Source of the DNA: JAFAHD01 sp963772515
GTDB lineage: Bacteria; Vulcanimicrobiota; Vulcanimicrobiia; Eremiobacterales; Eremiobacteraceae
Length of the DNA: 64,000 nucleotides
Assembly (NCBI GenBank): GCA_963772515.1
Contig: CAVYXC010000005.1
Span: 283,112 to 347,111, forward strand
Reading direction: 5' to 3'
The position numbers were made by a program, and so were the translations under genes. Position 1 is the first letter of the stretch; each line of letters starts with the position of its first letter. Below the pieces are notes generated by a model. That model saw only the letters and a program-made list of their open reading frames with translations. It did not search any database and was not told the DNA's origin. Shown piece after piece: positions 44,865 to 53,928 of the stretch.

Positions 44865-45494
44865 ATGGGTATATGTCGGATTATGATGTATGCCGTCGCC
44901 CTCCTCGCTGCCGTCACGCTCGATTTTGTGTCGGGCGGGTCGTTCTTCAGCGCACAGACGCATCAGGGAACGCCGGTCGATCCGCTCGTCTTCATCAAGG
45001 ACAGTCGTCCGGTGGCCAATGCCAAACCCGAGGCAGGAAAGCTCAACATCTTGCATGAGGCGAGTGTGGGAGCGGCGGTGCTGGGCTCCGATAGCGCCAC
45101 ACCGCTTTACAACGCGGATGGCACGTCGCTCGATGTCTCGCTTGCGAATTGGCTCGGGGCACATGGAGTCGCACAGGTAACACCGGCTGGGCCGAACGCC
45201 GACGTCGTGTCCGCGACCTTTTACGGCCTGATGCCCGACGCCGACTATAGTCTTTTCCAAGGTCACACGACTACGAACTTCCTCGATATCGCACCGCTTG
45301 ACGGGAGCGGCTCGTCCAACTCGTTTCGGTCTGACGACGACGGCCGCGGGTCGATCAACGTGACTACGGCGCGCCCACTCGGGCAGTTCGATACGATCGT
45401 ATTGGTCTACCACAGCGATAACCAGACCCACGGCTCTTCCCCAGGAAACCCCGGATACACCGCGCACGTGCAGCTTGTGGCGAGGGTGCACTAA
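44865..45494 (+). CDS. Exported protein of unknown function
   Basis: About 209 residues from ATG 44865 (GGAG four bases upstream); ATG 44883 and 44886 are also possible. Signal peptide MMYAVALLAAVTLDFVSGGS, then a beta-rich domain: DGTSLDVSLANWLGAHGVAQ, VVSATFYGLMPDADYSLFQG, FDTIVLVYHSDNQTHGSSPG, YTAHVQLVARVH. The 'anti-parallel strand, H-x-D-x-x-T-H-G-x-x-P-G' layout recalls small exported CHRD- or superoxide-dismutase-like immunoglobulin folds, without certainty. Single gene. Confidence 0.7.
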   Translation: MGICRIMMYAVALLAAVTLDFVSGGSFFSAQTHQGTPVDPLVFIKDSRPVANAKPEAGKLNILHEASVGAAVLGSDSATPLYNADGTSLDVSLANWLGAHGVAQVTPAGPNADVVSATFYGLMPDADYSLFQGHTTTNFLDIAPLDGSGSSNSFRSDDDGRGSINVTTARPLGQFDTIVLVYHSDNQTHGSSPGNPGYTAHVQLVARVH

Positions 45495-45619
45495 CCGGAG
45501 CGGGACGAATGCTCGCTATTCGCATTTCGCATCTACTATCTTCGAGCATCGTGGGGGATTGAAACCGGGCTTGACGAAGCGCGGCTGACCTATTGTATCA
45601 AAGCTAAGGAAAGGTCGCG

Positions 45620-47134
45620 ATGGCACAGTCAAAACCGAATATTCTCATTCTCTGGGGCGACGATATCGGTATCTGGAACATCAGCCGCTTCAGCCACGGG
45701 ATGATGGGATACACGACTCCCAATATAGACCGCGTGGCGAACGAAGGCGGTCTCTTCACCGACTACTACTCGCAGCAGAGCTGCACCGCCGGCCGTGCGT
45801 GCTTCATCACCGGCCAAAATCCGATCCGCACCGGTCTTACTAAGGTCGGCATGCCTGGCGCCACTGTCGGCCTGCAAAAGGAAGATCCGACCATCGCCGA
45901 GTTGCTGAAACCGCTTGGCTACGCGACCGGACAGTTCGGCAAGAACCACTTGGGTGATCGCAACGAGTTTCTGCCCACCGTGCACGGCTTCGACGAGTTC
46001 TTCGGCAACCTGTATCACCTCAACGCCGAGGAAGAACCTGAGCTACCCGATTATCCTAAAGATCCGAAGTTCAAGGAGATGTTTGGGCCGCGCGGCGTGA
46101 TGCATTGCTTTGCGAGTGACAAGGATGATCCGACCACCGATCCCCGTTGGGGACGGGTCGGCAAACAAACGATCAAAGACACGGGTCCGCTCACCAAAAA
46201 GCGCATGGAGACGATCGACGAGGAGATCACCAGCGCGGCTCTGGGATGGATGGAAAAGCAAGCCAAGGCGAACCAACCGTTCTTCCTTTGGTACAACTCC
46301 ACGGCCATGCACTTCCGGACCCACGTCGCGGCGAAGAACATCGGCAAGAGCGGCCAAGATCCGTATAGCGACCGCATGGTCGTACACGACGAGCAGATCG
46401 GCATGATGCTCGCCAAGCTCGACGAGCTTGGGATCGCCGACAACACCATCGTCATGTACTCGACCGACAACGGCCCGGAAAACGACACGTGGCCGGACGG
46501 GGCTAACACGCCATTCCGCGGCCAGAAAGACTCGAACTGGGAAGGCGGCTGGCGCGTGCCGTGCTTCATCCGGTGGCCCGGCGTGATCAAACCTGGATCG
46601 ATCTACAATGGCATCGTCTCGCACATCGACATGTTCCCGACGCTGCTCGCCGCTGCCGGCAACCCGGACGTGACCAAGCAGCTGCTCGACGGCACCACGG
46701 TGGGCGGCATGAAGTACAACGTCCATCTCGACGGTTACAACATGATCCCGTATTTCTCGGGCAAGACGAAAGAAAGCCCGAGAGAGGCGCTTGTGTACTT
46801 CAGCGACGACGGCGACGTGATCGCGGTGCGCGTCGGCGACTACAAGCACAATTTGGCGCTCCAGAAATTCAACTCGACAGACCAATGGGCAGAGCCTTTC
46901 GATAAGCTTCGACTGCCCCACATCTTCAACTTGCGCCGCGATCCTTTCGAGCGGGCTGACTTCAACTCGAATCAATACTGGAACTGGGTGATGGATCACG
47001 TGCCCCAGTTATACCAGATGCAGGCGGTGATCGCGGGGCAAATCGCGGACTTCGCCAAGTTCCCACCGCGGCAGAAACCGGCGTCGTTCAATCTGGACTC
47101 GGTGCTAGCGGAGGTACAAAAACCCCACGGCTAG
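45620..47134 (+). CDS. Type I sulfatase (arylsulfatase family)
   Basis: A 504-residue sulfatase. C55 in QQSCTAGRACFITGQNP is the residue turned into formylglycine (CxAxR form). Metal site: D14/D15 in LILWGDDIG and the distal D/N in STDNGPE. Other conserved parts: GYTTPNIDRVANEGGLFTDY, LGYATGQFGKNHLGDRN, PFFLWYNSTAMHFRTH and WEGGWRVPCFIRWPGVIKPG. It lacks a signal peptide, so it should be cytoplasmic. An FGE-like protein that could activate it is encoded at 27590 in this window, but that one is a lipoprotein. AAGGAAAGG stands before the ATG. A hairpin follows the stop. Confidence 0.93.
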   Translation: MAQSKPNILILWGDDIGIWNISRFSHGMMGYTTPNIDRVANEGGLFTDYYSQQSCTAGRACFITGQNPIRTGLTKVGMPGATVGLQKEDPTIAELLKPLGYATGQFGKNHLGDRNEFLPTVHGFDEFFGNLYHLNAEEEPELPDYPKDPKFKEMFGPRGVMHCFASDKDDPTTDPRWGRVGKQTIKDTGPLTKKRMETIDEEITSAALGWMEKQAKANQPFFLWYNSTAMHFRTHVAAKNIGKSGQDPYSDRMVVHDEQIGMMLAKLDELGIADNTIVMYSTDNGPENDTWPDGANTPFRGQKDSNWEGGWRVPCFIRWPGVIKPGSIYNGIVSHIDMFPTLLAAAGNPDVTKQLLDGTTVGGMKYNVHLDGYNMIPYFSGKTKESPREALVYFSDDGDVIAVRVGDYKHNLALQKFNSTDQWAEPFDKLRLPHIFNLRRDPFERADFNSNQYWNWVMDHVPQLYQMQAVIAGQIADFAKFPPRQKPASFNLDSVLAEVQKPHG

Positions 47135-47151
47135 GGCGTAGTTCGATCCAC

Positions 47152-47196
47152 AGAGCCTTCCCTGCCGGGTTACGGCGACGCGGCATGGAAGGCTCT
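47152..47196. terminator. Hairpin between sulfatase and methyltransferase genes
   Basis: Arms 47152-47167 and 47181-47196 pair over 16 bp with one mismatch; the 13-base loop is GC-rich. No T-run follows, and the next gene begins nine bases later, so it may act as a leader hairpin of the methyltransferase mRNA as well as a terminator. Confidence 0.5.
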
Positions 47197-47204
47197 TCGC
47201 GTTC

Positions 47205-48422
47205 ATGACAGACGATGTGGCGACTTTCTATGAAAGCCATCCTTACCCGCCGCCCGTCGACGACCTCGACGCGTACCGCCGGGCTTGGGATGACAAACGC
47301 CGGCGCGCTGATTCGCATCTCTTCTGGCCGGCCGAGCCGTACCAAGACGACCGGAGCATCCTGGTTGCCGGATGCGGCACAACGCAGGCCGCACATTACG
47401 CGCTGCGCTGGCCGCGTGCTAAGGTCGTCGGAATCGACGTCAGCGCGAACAGCATCGCGTTCACGCAAGAACTGAAGCGTACGCACGGACTCGAGAATCT
47501 CGAAGTGCGCCAACTCGCTGTGGAGCGCGCTGCCGAGCTTGGGCAAACGTTCGAGTTTGTGGTTTGCACGGGCGTGCTCCATCACCTGAGGGACCCTGAC
47601 GCAGGTCTACGGGCGCTGCGCGACGTCCTTGCGCCCACCGGCGCTCTCAATCTGATGGTCTATGCACCCTATGGCCGCGCAGGCGTGTATATGCTTCAGG
47701 ATTACTGCCGGCGTCTCGGCATCGGCCGGACAGAACACGAGATCCGCGACCTCGCCGCCAGTCTCAGGGCGCTCCCACCCGACCACCCGCTTGTGCCGCT
47801 GCTGCGCAACTCGCCCGACTTTGCGACTAGCGCAGGACTCGCCGATGCGCTGCTCCATCCTTTAGACCGATCGTACTCGGTGCCGCAGCTGATGGATTTT
47901 CTCAAAGCCGCTGGCCTCGCGTTCGGGCGCTGGGCGCGCCAGGCGCCGTATCTGCCGTGGTGCGGCGCGATCGCATCGACACCGCACAAAACCAGGCTGA
48001 CCGCACTCACCGCCGACGAGCAATATGCGGCCATTGAGCTCTTCCGCGGCACCATGGCGCGACACAGCATCATCGCGCATAAGAAGGATGAGTTGCGCGC
48101 CGCTTCGGTCGATTTTGATGGCGATGCGTGGCTCGACTACGTCCCCGTACGCCTCCCCGATACTATCGAAGTCCGCGACCGGTTACCGACTGGGGCGGTC
48201 GCGGTGCTCATCAACCGCAATCACACCTATACCGATCTGTACCTGCCGATCGACGACCAACAGGCGCGGCTTTTCGCCGCGATCGATGGAAAGCGGTCTA
48301 TCGCGGATATCTGCCTCGAGCCCGACGATCGTTCCATCGGGCGCGACTTCTTCCAGCAGCTGTGGCGCTGGGACCAGGTCGTGTTCGATACTTCTCTAAC
48401 CCCTAGCGCGAGTCGAGCATGA
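47205..48422 (+). CDS. Class I SAM-dependent methyltransferase
   Basis: A 405-residue protein. Motif I is SILVAGCGTTQAAHYALRW, followed by VVGIDVSANSIAFTQEL (acidic residue binding the SAM ribose), motif IV FEFVVCTGVLHHLRDPDAGL and ALNLMVYAPYGRAG. After residue 240 a second, helical domain (about 165 residues) follows that contains no known motif but is of the kind often called a regulatory domain. The N-terminal YESHPYPPP is common in this group. Substrate unknown. Its stop overlaps the DUF4760-like gene as ATGA, so both are made together. Confidence 0.88.
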   Translation: MTDDVATFYESHPYPPPVDDLDAYRRAWDDKRRRADSHLFWPAEPYQDDRSILVAGCGTTQAAHYALRWPRAKVVGIDVSANSIAFTQELKRTHGLENLEVRQLAVERAAELGQTFEFVVCTGVLHHLRDPDAGLRALRDVLAPTGALNLMVYAPYGRAGVYMLQDYCRRLGIGRTEHEIRDLAASLRALPPDHPLVPLLRNSPDFATSAGLADALLHPLDRSYSVPQLMDFLKAAGLAFGRWARQAPYLPWCGAIASTPHKTRLTALTADEQYAAIELFRGTMARHSIIAHKKDELRAASVDFDGDAWLDYVPVRLPDTIEVRDRLPTGAVAVLINRNHTYTDLYLPIDDQQARLFAAIDGKRSIADICLEPDDRSIGRDFFQQLWRWDQVVFDTSLTPSASRA

Positions 48423-48964
48423 CACTGGAGGCCTTGAACACCGCCGCCGCGATCGGCACCTTCCTCGTCATCGCCGCATCGGCTATCGCGGCGCTGGTGC
48501 AGCTGCGCCACCTGCGCACGAGCAATCAGCTCAGCGGCCTCGTCGCGGTGTTCGAGATGCTGCAGGACCCGAGCGTTCGCGAGCTGGTCGATTTCGTCCG
48601 CCACGAGCTGGCGGAGCGCATGAAGGACGATGATTTTCGCGCGAGCCTGCTCGAAATCCCGATCGATCGTCGCAAGCATCCCGAATTTTACCTCTGCGAC
48701 ATGTACAATCACATCGGCTCATTCGTACGCAGTGGCCTAATCGATGAGAACACGTACCTTCAGACCGATTGGTACAACGTCAATCTCTATTGGGGACTGC
48801 TTGCCGAGTCGATTGCGCTGGGCCGAACCAACCGGCCGCATATCTTCGAGAACTTCGAGTACTTAGCGGCAAGGGCCCAAGCATGGGTCGAGGCGCACCC
48901 GGATGGTGATTATCCGGCGAGCGAGCGGCGACTAATTCCGGTCGCCGATGCGATCAGGAAGTGA
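48419..48964 (+). CDS. DUF4760-like membrane-anchored protein, copy 2
   Basis: A 181-residue protein with one N-terminal helix (AAIGTFLVIAASAIAALVQL) and then the family's pattern: QLRHLRTSNQLSGLVAVFEM, VRELVDFVRHELAERMKD, MYNHIGSFVRSGLIDENTYL and IFENFEYLAARAQAWVEAHP. It is closest to copy 3 at 61660 (shared QLRHxR, NQ, ENFEYxAA, W, P at the end). Overlaps the methyltransferase gene by four bases; three bases separate it from the next gene. Confidence 0.78.
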   Translation: MTLEALNTAAAIGTFLVIAASAIAALVQLRHLRTSNQLSGLVAVFEMLQDPSVRELVDFVRHELAERMKDDDFRASLLEIPIDRRKHPEFYLCDMYNHIGSFVRSGLIDENTYLQTDWYNVNLYWGLLAESIALGRTNRPHIFENFEYLAARAQAWVEAHPDGDYPASERRLIPVADAIRK

Positions 48965-48967
48965 CGA

Positions 48968-49627
48968 ATGCTGAGCTTGATCGTCTCTATCGTCTTGGCC
49001 AGTGCATCCCCCACGCCAAATCCTGCGATCAACGAAGAGGGAAAGCAGCTTTTTGGTTCTGCGTGGAGCCCGGCGCTCGGAGCGTGGCTGCCATCGTATG
49101 GGGATGGCGATAACCCTTGGCGCGACGGCGAAGCCACTCATATCGATCAACGCGATGGATTTGTCTATGAAGGCAAGGCCTTGATAAAGGGTTATTTCGG
49201 CTCTCTCGGCCCGGCCGACGGTACACCGTTCGTCTATGGTGCAGCTGGACCGCCCCGGGGGCACGTGGTCTACGATCCAGCCCGGCACATCGCCTTCTAC
49301 GAGCAAGGTTGCTGCTCGGCCGATGAGGTCGTAGCCGCCGCTGATGTTTCGCCGCCGCCAAAGACGGTCGTGACGCGAGACCTGTCTGGTCTCCGCACCG
49401 CGCGAGGGATCCGCTTCGGTTCGACGGCGGCAGACGTGATGCGCATTTACGGACTATCAAAGCCGCTTTCGGTCGCCGGTCATCCGGGGCTGCAGATGCT
49501 TGCCTACACGACCTGGGCGCCGTTCAAGTCACTCGATGCCGCATCCCAAGCCAAGTGCGGGCAAATGCAGAACTTTATCTTGCGAGAGAATCGGGTTGTC
49601 TTTATCCAGTTCGAGAACGGCTGCTAG
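48968..49627 (+). CDS. Exported protein of unknown function
   Basis: A 219-residue protein with a short signal peptide (LSLIVSIVLASASPTP). Notable parts: WSPALGAWLPSYGDGDNPWR, HVVYDPARHIAFYEQGCCSA and LSGLRTARGIRFGSTAADVM-RIYG, the last like the repeat that precedes small 'G-x-T' domain proteins (a bacterial surface-exposed fold). Ends with CGQMQNFILRENRVVFIQFE. The Cys-Cys pair at about 115 and two further Cys could form disulfides. No family assigned. Confidence 0.7.
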   Translation: MLSLIVSIVLASASPTPNPAINEEGKQLFGSAWSPALGAWLPSYGDGDNPWRDGEATHIDQRDGFVYEGKALIKGYFGSLGPADGTPFVYGAAGPPRGHVVYDPARHIAFYEQGCCSADEVVAAADVSPPPKTVVTRDLSGLRTARGIRFGSTAADVMRIYGLSKPLSVAGHPGLQMLAYTTWAPFKSLDAASQAKCGQMQNFILRENRVVFIQFENGC

Positions 49628-49700
49628 CCTAGGACGGACGACCTGGACGCTCCGGGGACGCTCGTGCGGTATCGTGGAGGCGCCGCGTAAGGGAGGTACT

Positions 49701-51617
49701 GTGCTCGCACATCGCACCGGTCTGGCTTTTCTCGTCACCGCCGAGATCATTTTGGCGGCGGGGTGCTCCCGGCAGACGAGCGCGCCCGGCGCGACACCGA
49801 TAAGCGAGTACCCAAATCTCCGAAAGATTTCGATCGCTATCGAACCGACACCGCCGCCGCGCACGGCGTGGGAGGCGGTGACTCGCCAGGTCGGACCCAC
49901 CGGCGTGCCCAGCAAGCAAGTGGCGATGGAAGCATTTTCGCTCGCGTTCGGCCCGTTGCCGGGAGTTACACGGCCCGCCGGGCCGCGCGGGCTCATCCCC
50001 TCAGGAACCAGCGCCTTGCGGTGGATGTGGGGCCATTGGAATGAGCTCACGCCTGCGCAGCGCAAGGTCGTGCTTTCGTACTTGCGGCGCCCGCAAAGAA
50101 CGGCGATGCGTCTTGCTAGCGCGGCCGTCGGCGACCGCAGCCGAAGCGATGAAGTCCTTGCCGCGTTGACCCAATCCCAATATGAGGCGGCGGTACACGC
50201 GGCGCGCATGGACATCGCCGGCCTGCTTCATCGCGACCTCGGTTACGATCCCGCGGTCATCATCAATTCGCAGGAGATGTTCCCGACGCAACCCTACTCG
50301 GGCCCGCTCGTCTTCGACGCGCTCGCGTACGCGTTCGCCTACGACGCCAGCGGCCGGCCGATGCCATGCATCGTGTGGATCAATCCAAGTCTGCAGACCT
50401 CGAGCTTTCGAATCCAGCAAGAAGTGATCCCACACGAGGTATTTCACTGCTTTCAGATGGCGCTGTTCGGTTCGGCGGCAGTACTTGGGAGCAAACCCGC
50501 GTGGATCATCGAAGGCCAGGCGGAATGGGTCGGCTGTACGATCGCAGGGCATTGCGATGTCGGAGCCGGCTGGTGGGATCTGTATTTCAAGAGCGCTCAG
50601 AGCTCGCTGTTCGCCCGCACGTATGACGCGATCGGCTATTACTCCGAGCTCAATTATGTCGGGATCAATCCGTGGGATCACCTCGACGAGATGCTACAAG
50701 CCAATGGAAGCGCCGACGCATATCAACGCGCGATCACGGGTAATGCCGATGCATTCGAAGACGGCTGGGCCCCGAGCTACGGCCGGTCTAAGTACCGCGA
50801 TCCATCGTTGAACCCGCAAGTGTGGGATAGCAATGGGCCGGGAATCACGGCCGCCATGTCTAACCCGCTGCCCTTCGCTCTGACCGACAACGCCGAACTG
50901 CCGTACGCTCCGATCGCACCGTATGGAAATTGGCTCTTGAGGCCGGATTTCGAAGCCGACATCATCGAAGTGCAGACCAATTCCGCGCATGCGCGGATCC
51001 ATTTCGCTGATGGATCCGAGTTTTCGGGCACCGCCTTGGAGGGCGTAGCATTTTGCACGCGGCCTAACGGCTGCGCCACGCCGAAGTGTCCGTCCGAGCA
51101 CTTTGAAAAGGCGGTGAAGGGCAAGGGCTATTTCGCGATTTCGGGCGCAGATACGGGCGCGTCGTTCGGCATGCGCGGACTGTCAGTGGACGAGCACTGC
51201 AACGCATCGCCCCAACCGCCATCGGCCAAACCGGTTCCAAGCAGCCAAAGCGTCGGCGGCCTCCCTGACGCGTGTACGCTCCTCACCCACGCCGAGGCGA
51301 CTGCGATCTTGCAGATGCCGAACACCGTCGACACGACACGTCAAAATCCAACGTTTTCCTCAGAGTGCAACTATAGCACGGCGCGCGTCGATCCCACGTT
51401 CGCTGAAATCGGTATCGGCGTGTGGAACCACATGCCCGGCCCGTATCCGCCGGGCGGCACCCCATGCGGTCACGCAGCCACGTGCTACCCGCTGCAAGAC
51501 ATGGCGGGTGTCATGCACGCGCGGGGCGGCGTCATCACCATAGTAGTTGGGGGCCGCAACCGCAATACTCGGGCCATGGTCCAGCAAGCTCAAGCATACA
51601 TCTTGCAAAAGATCTAA
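49701..51617 (+). CDS. Putative zinc metallopeptidase lipoprotein (HExxH), plus C-terminal DUF3558-like domain
   Basis: A 638-residue lipoprotein from GTG 49701 (GGGAGG five bases upstream). The lipobox is LAAG-C22. The catalytic domain has H245-E246-x-x-H249 in VIPHEVFHCFQM and E271/E275 in WIIEGQAEWVGC, the gluzincin layout of zinc peptidases (HExxH, then a glutamate 22 or more residues on). The N-terminal 200 residues are helical without a known family. Beyond a Pro/Ser linker (about 520-535), a second domain begins GLPDACTLLTHAEATAILQM and holds several Cys, resembling DUF3558-type lipoprotein domains. No family matches the whole. Its TAA stop overlaps the stop of the convergent beta-lactamase-like gene. 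Confidence 0.72.
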   Translation: MLAHRTGLAFLVTAEIILAAGCSRQTSAPGATPISEYPNLRKISIAIEPTPPPRTAWEAVTRQVGPTGVPSKQVAMEAFSLAFGPLPGVTRPAGPRGLIPSGTSALRWMWGHWNELTPAQRKVVLSYLRRPQRTAMRLASAAVGDRSRSDEVLAALTQSQYEAAVHAARMDIAGLLHRDLGYDPAVIINSQEMFPTQPYSGPLVFDALAYAFAYDASGRPMPCIVWINPSLQTSSFRIQQEVIPHEVFHCFQMALFGSAAVLGSKPAWIIEGQAEWVGCTIAGHCDVGAGWWDLYFKSAQSSLFARTYDAIGYYSELNYVGINPWDHLDEMLQANGSADAYQRAITGNADAFEDGWAPSYGRSKYRDPSLNPQVWDSNGPGITAAMSNPLPFALTDNAELPYAPIAPYGNWLLRPDFEADIIEVQTNSAHARIHFADGSEFSGTALEGVAFCTRPNGCATPKCPSEHFEKAVKGKGYFAISGADTGASFGMRGLSVDEHCNASPQPPSAKPVPSSQSVGGLPDACTLLTHAEATAILQMPNTVDTTRQNPTFSSECNYSTARVDPTFAEIGIGVWNHMPGPYPPGGTPCGHAATCYPLQDMAGVMHARGGVITIVVGGRNRNTRAMVQQAQAYILQKI

Positions 51618-52784
51618 GGGAACAAAACGTTGTTCGGCGTCACGAGCCTGGTGACGTCGCGCGCGATCGCGTTTGCGGTATCGAACGTGACACGCGCGCC
51701 CGGCTTGGACCTGTGCCGTTGCGCGTTGACGACGACGACCAGAGTCACGTCCTTTGAGGGCAAGTAGTACGCAGCCGCGTTATATCCGGGAAGGCCACCG
51801 GTATAGCCGTACCAACCACCGCTGCATCCGACGCCAAGACCATAGCCTAAGCCGAGGTCGCCCGTCGGCAGGCATTGCAGACGCGCTCGCTGCGTCGCGG
51901 CGCTGTTGAGCGTCCCCGTGACATACGAATCCACCCAATGCTTCATGTCAGGAACGGTCGAGATCATCGAACCCGCTGCCCAGGTCAGCGACGGGGGAAG
52001 ATAGCTCGAGATGTCCTGCCAGCCGCCGCTCGGGGCGGGGGCATAGCCGTGCGCGTACGGCGCCGCCATGTTCGGGTCATAGAGCGGGAAACTCGTATCG
52101 TGCAGGCCGAGCGGTGAAAGAATGCGCGTGCGTATCTGATTCCCCAGCGTGTCGTGGGTCAATGATTCGATGATGAGTCCCGAGAAGCAGATAATTCGTA
52201 TTGCTGTAGCTATAGCGCGCACCGGGAGCGAAGAGAGTTTTCTGGCGCAACGCCCATGACACGACCTGGCGCGAGTCGACGTGGGTTTGCGGTGACAGAT
52301 CCATCCGTTGAAGCTCCGGCGTCTCGTAAGCCTCGTAGAGACCGCTTCGCATTTCGCAAAGCTGCCGGACTGTGATATGGTCGCCGTTTGGGACGTGGAG
52401 CCCAAGAGCGAATCGGCTGAGCGGATCGTCCAGCCGAATCCGTCCTTCGTCCGCCAGCTGAAGCACAATGGTGACGACGAAGGTTTTCGTGATGCTGCCG
52501 ATGCGGAATCTGTCTGCCAGTACGAATGGCGCTCGCGAAGCTACATCAGCATAACCGATGCTGTCGACGAAGGGTGCCGTGCCTGGCAACCAAAGCGCCA
52601 CGTACGCGCCGGGAATCGGATGCCGACCGCCAAATGAGCTCAGCTCTTTTCGAGCGTCGGCCTCGATCGCGCTTCGAATCTCCGGGGACAGCTGCGGCGG
52701 CGAAGCGGACGTGGCCCGCGGCGGCGACGTGCATCCCGCGATGAACACGGCGCTCGCGAAAAACGCAAGCGCCCACCATTTCAT
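51614..52784 (-). pseudogene. Class C beta-lactamase-like serine hydrolase, split by a one-base frameshift
   Basis: Starts at ATG 52784 with a lipoprotein signal (KWWALAFFASAVFIAGC) and gives the penicillin-binding fold: S-x-x-K in DRFRIGSITKTFVV and YSN in ARYSYSNTNYLLLG. After this the frame breaks. The correct continuation, LIIESLTHDTLGNQIRTRIL, YDPNMAAPYAHGYAP and the third-motif region YGYTGGLPGYNAA, is one base over. Dropping one base near 52179 restores about 390 residues. Members of this family are mostly esterases or D-aminopeptidases rather than true lactamases. Both halves are undamaged except for the shift. Confidence 0.8.
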
Positions 52785-52869
52785 CCTCACGTGCTTACGA
52801 ACTCCTTCCGGCGCGTTCAACGACCCAGGGGAAAAGGCTTTCGGTTCGCGCTCAGTCCAAGCATAAAGG

Positions 52870-53925
52870 ATGAAGACGTACCGTATAGCGGTGATCCCCG
52901 GCGACGGGATCGGCAAAGAAGTCGTGCCCGAAGGCATTCGCGTCCTCGATGTAGCGGCCGCGCGATTCGGGATCCGTTTTGAATGGAATCATCTGCCGTG
53001 GAGCTGCGAGGAATACGCGAAGACCGGTACGATGATGCCCGATGATGGGCTCGAGCGGATCCGCAAACACGATGCGATCTTCTTAGGAGCCGTCGGCTGG
53101 CCGGATGTGCCCGATCACATCTCGCTGTGGGGATTGCTCATCCCGATCCGGCGCCGCTTCCAGCAATACGTCAATCTGCGTCCGGTGCGGCTCATGCCGG
53201 GCATCGCGTCGCCCTTGGCGGGGCGCAAGCCGGGCGATATCGACTTTTGGATCGTGCGCGAGAACAGCGAGGGTGAATACTCGTCGATTGGCGGGCGGCT
53301 CAACGAGGGTACCGACGCGGAGCTCGCCGTGCAGGAGTCGATCTTCACGCGGCGCGGCGTCGACCGCATCTTACGCTACGCGTACGAACTCGCCAAGAGC
53401 CGGCCGAAAAAACATCTCACGTCCGCCACTAAGTCGAACGGCATCGCGATCACGATGCCGTATTGGGACGAGCGCGTGCGCGCGATGGCGCAACAATATC
53501 CGGATGTGAAGACCGATCAGTATCATATCGACATCTTGACGGCCCACTTCGTCCAGCACCCCGATTGGTTTGACGTCGTCGTCGGCTCGAATCTCTTCGG
53601 CGACATCTTGTCCGATCTCGGGCCGGCGGTCGCGGGTACGATCGGAATCGCGCCCTCAGCGAACCTCAACCCGGAGCGCGAGTTTCCTTCGATGTTCGAG
53701 CCGGTGCATGGCTCGGCCCCGGACATCGCCGGCAAACATATCGCCAATCCCATCGGTCAGATCTGGTCCGGCGCGATGATGCTCGAGCATCTCGGTCATG
53801 CCGACGCTGCCGACGCCGTCATGAAGGCGATCGAGATCGTGCTGCGTGATGGGCCTCGAACGCGCGACATCGGCGGGCAGGCGAGCACGCAGGAAGTCGG
53901 TCAGGCGATCGCCGCAGCGCTCTGA
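52870..53925 (+). CDS. ttuC: Tartrate / D-malate dehydrogenase (isocitrate dehydrogenase fold)
   Basis: A 351-residue NAD-dependent decarboxylating dehydrogenase of the isopropylmalate/isocitrate group. Family motifs: IAVIPGDGIGKEVVPEG, WGLLIPIRRRFQQYVNLRPV (the tartrate dehydrogenase version of the substrate loop), ENSEGEYSSIGGRL, NLFGDILSDLGPAVAGTIGI (metal Asp) and FEPVHGSAPDIAGKHIANPI. The substrate loop matches TtuC/DmlA-type enzymes that act on tartrate and D-malate. Divergent promoter region shared with the beta-lactamase-like gene. Confidence 0.88.
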   Translation: MKTYRIAVIPGDGIGKEVVPEGIRVLDVAAARFGIRFEWNHLPWSCEEYAKTGTMMPDDGLERIRKHDAIFLGAVGWPDVPDHISLWGLLIPIRRRFQQYVNLRPVRLMPGIASPLAGRKPGDIDFWIVRENSEGEYSSIGGRLNEGTDAELAVQESIFTRRGVDRILRYAYELAKSRPKKHLTSATKSNGIAITMPYWDERVRAMAQQYPDVKTDQYHIDILTAHFVQHPDWFDVVVGSNLFGDILSDLGPAVAGTIGIAPSANLNPEREFPSMFEPVHGSAPDIAGKHIANPIGQIWSGAMMLEHLGHADAADAVMKAIEIVLRDGPRTRDIGGQASTQEVGQAIAAAL

Positions 53926-53928
53926 TGT

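Noticed and set aside
45551..45570. Sequence gtgggggattgaaacc, like the 3' end of type I CRISPR repeats
   Set aside because: Only one occurrence; no second copy, no regular spacing and no cas genes in the window.
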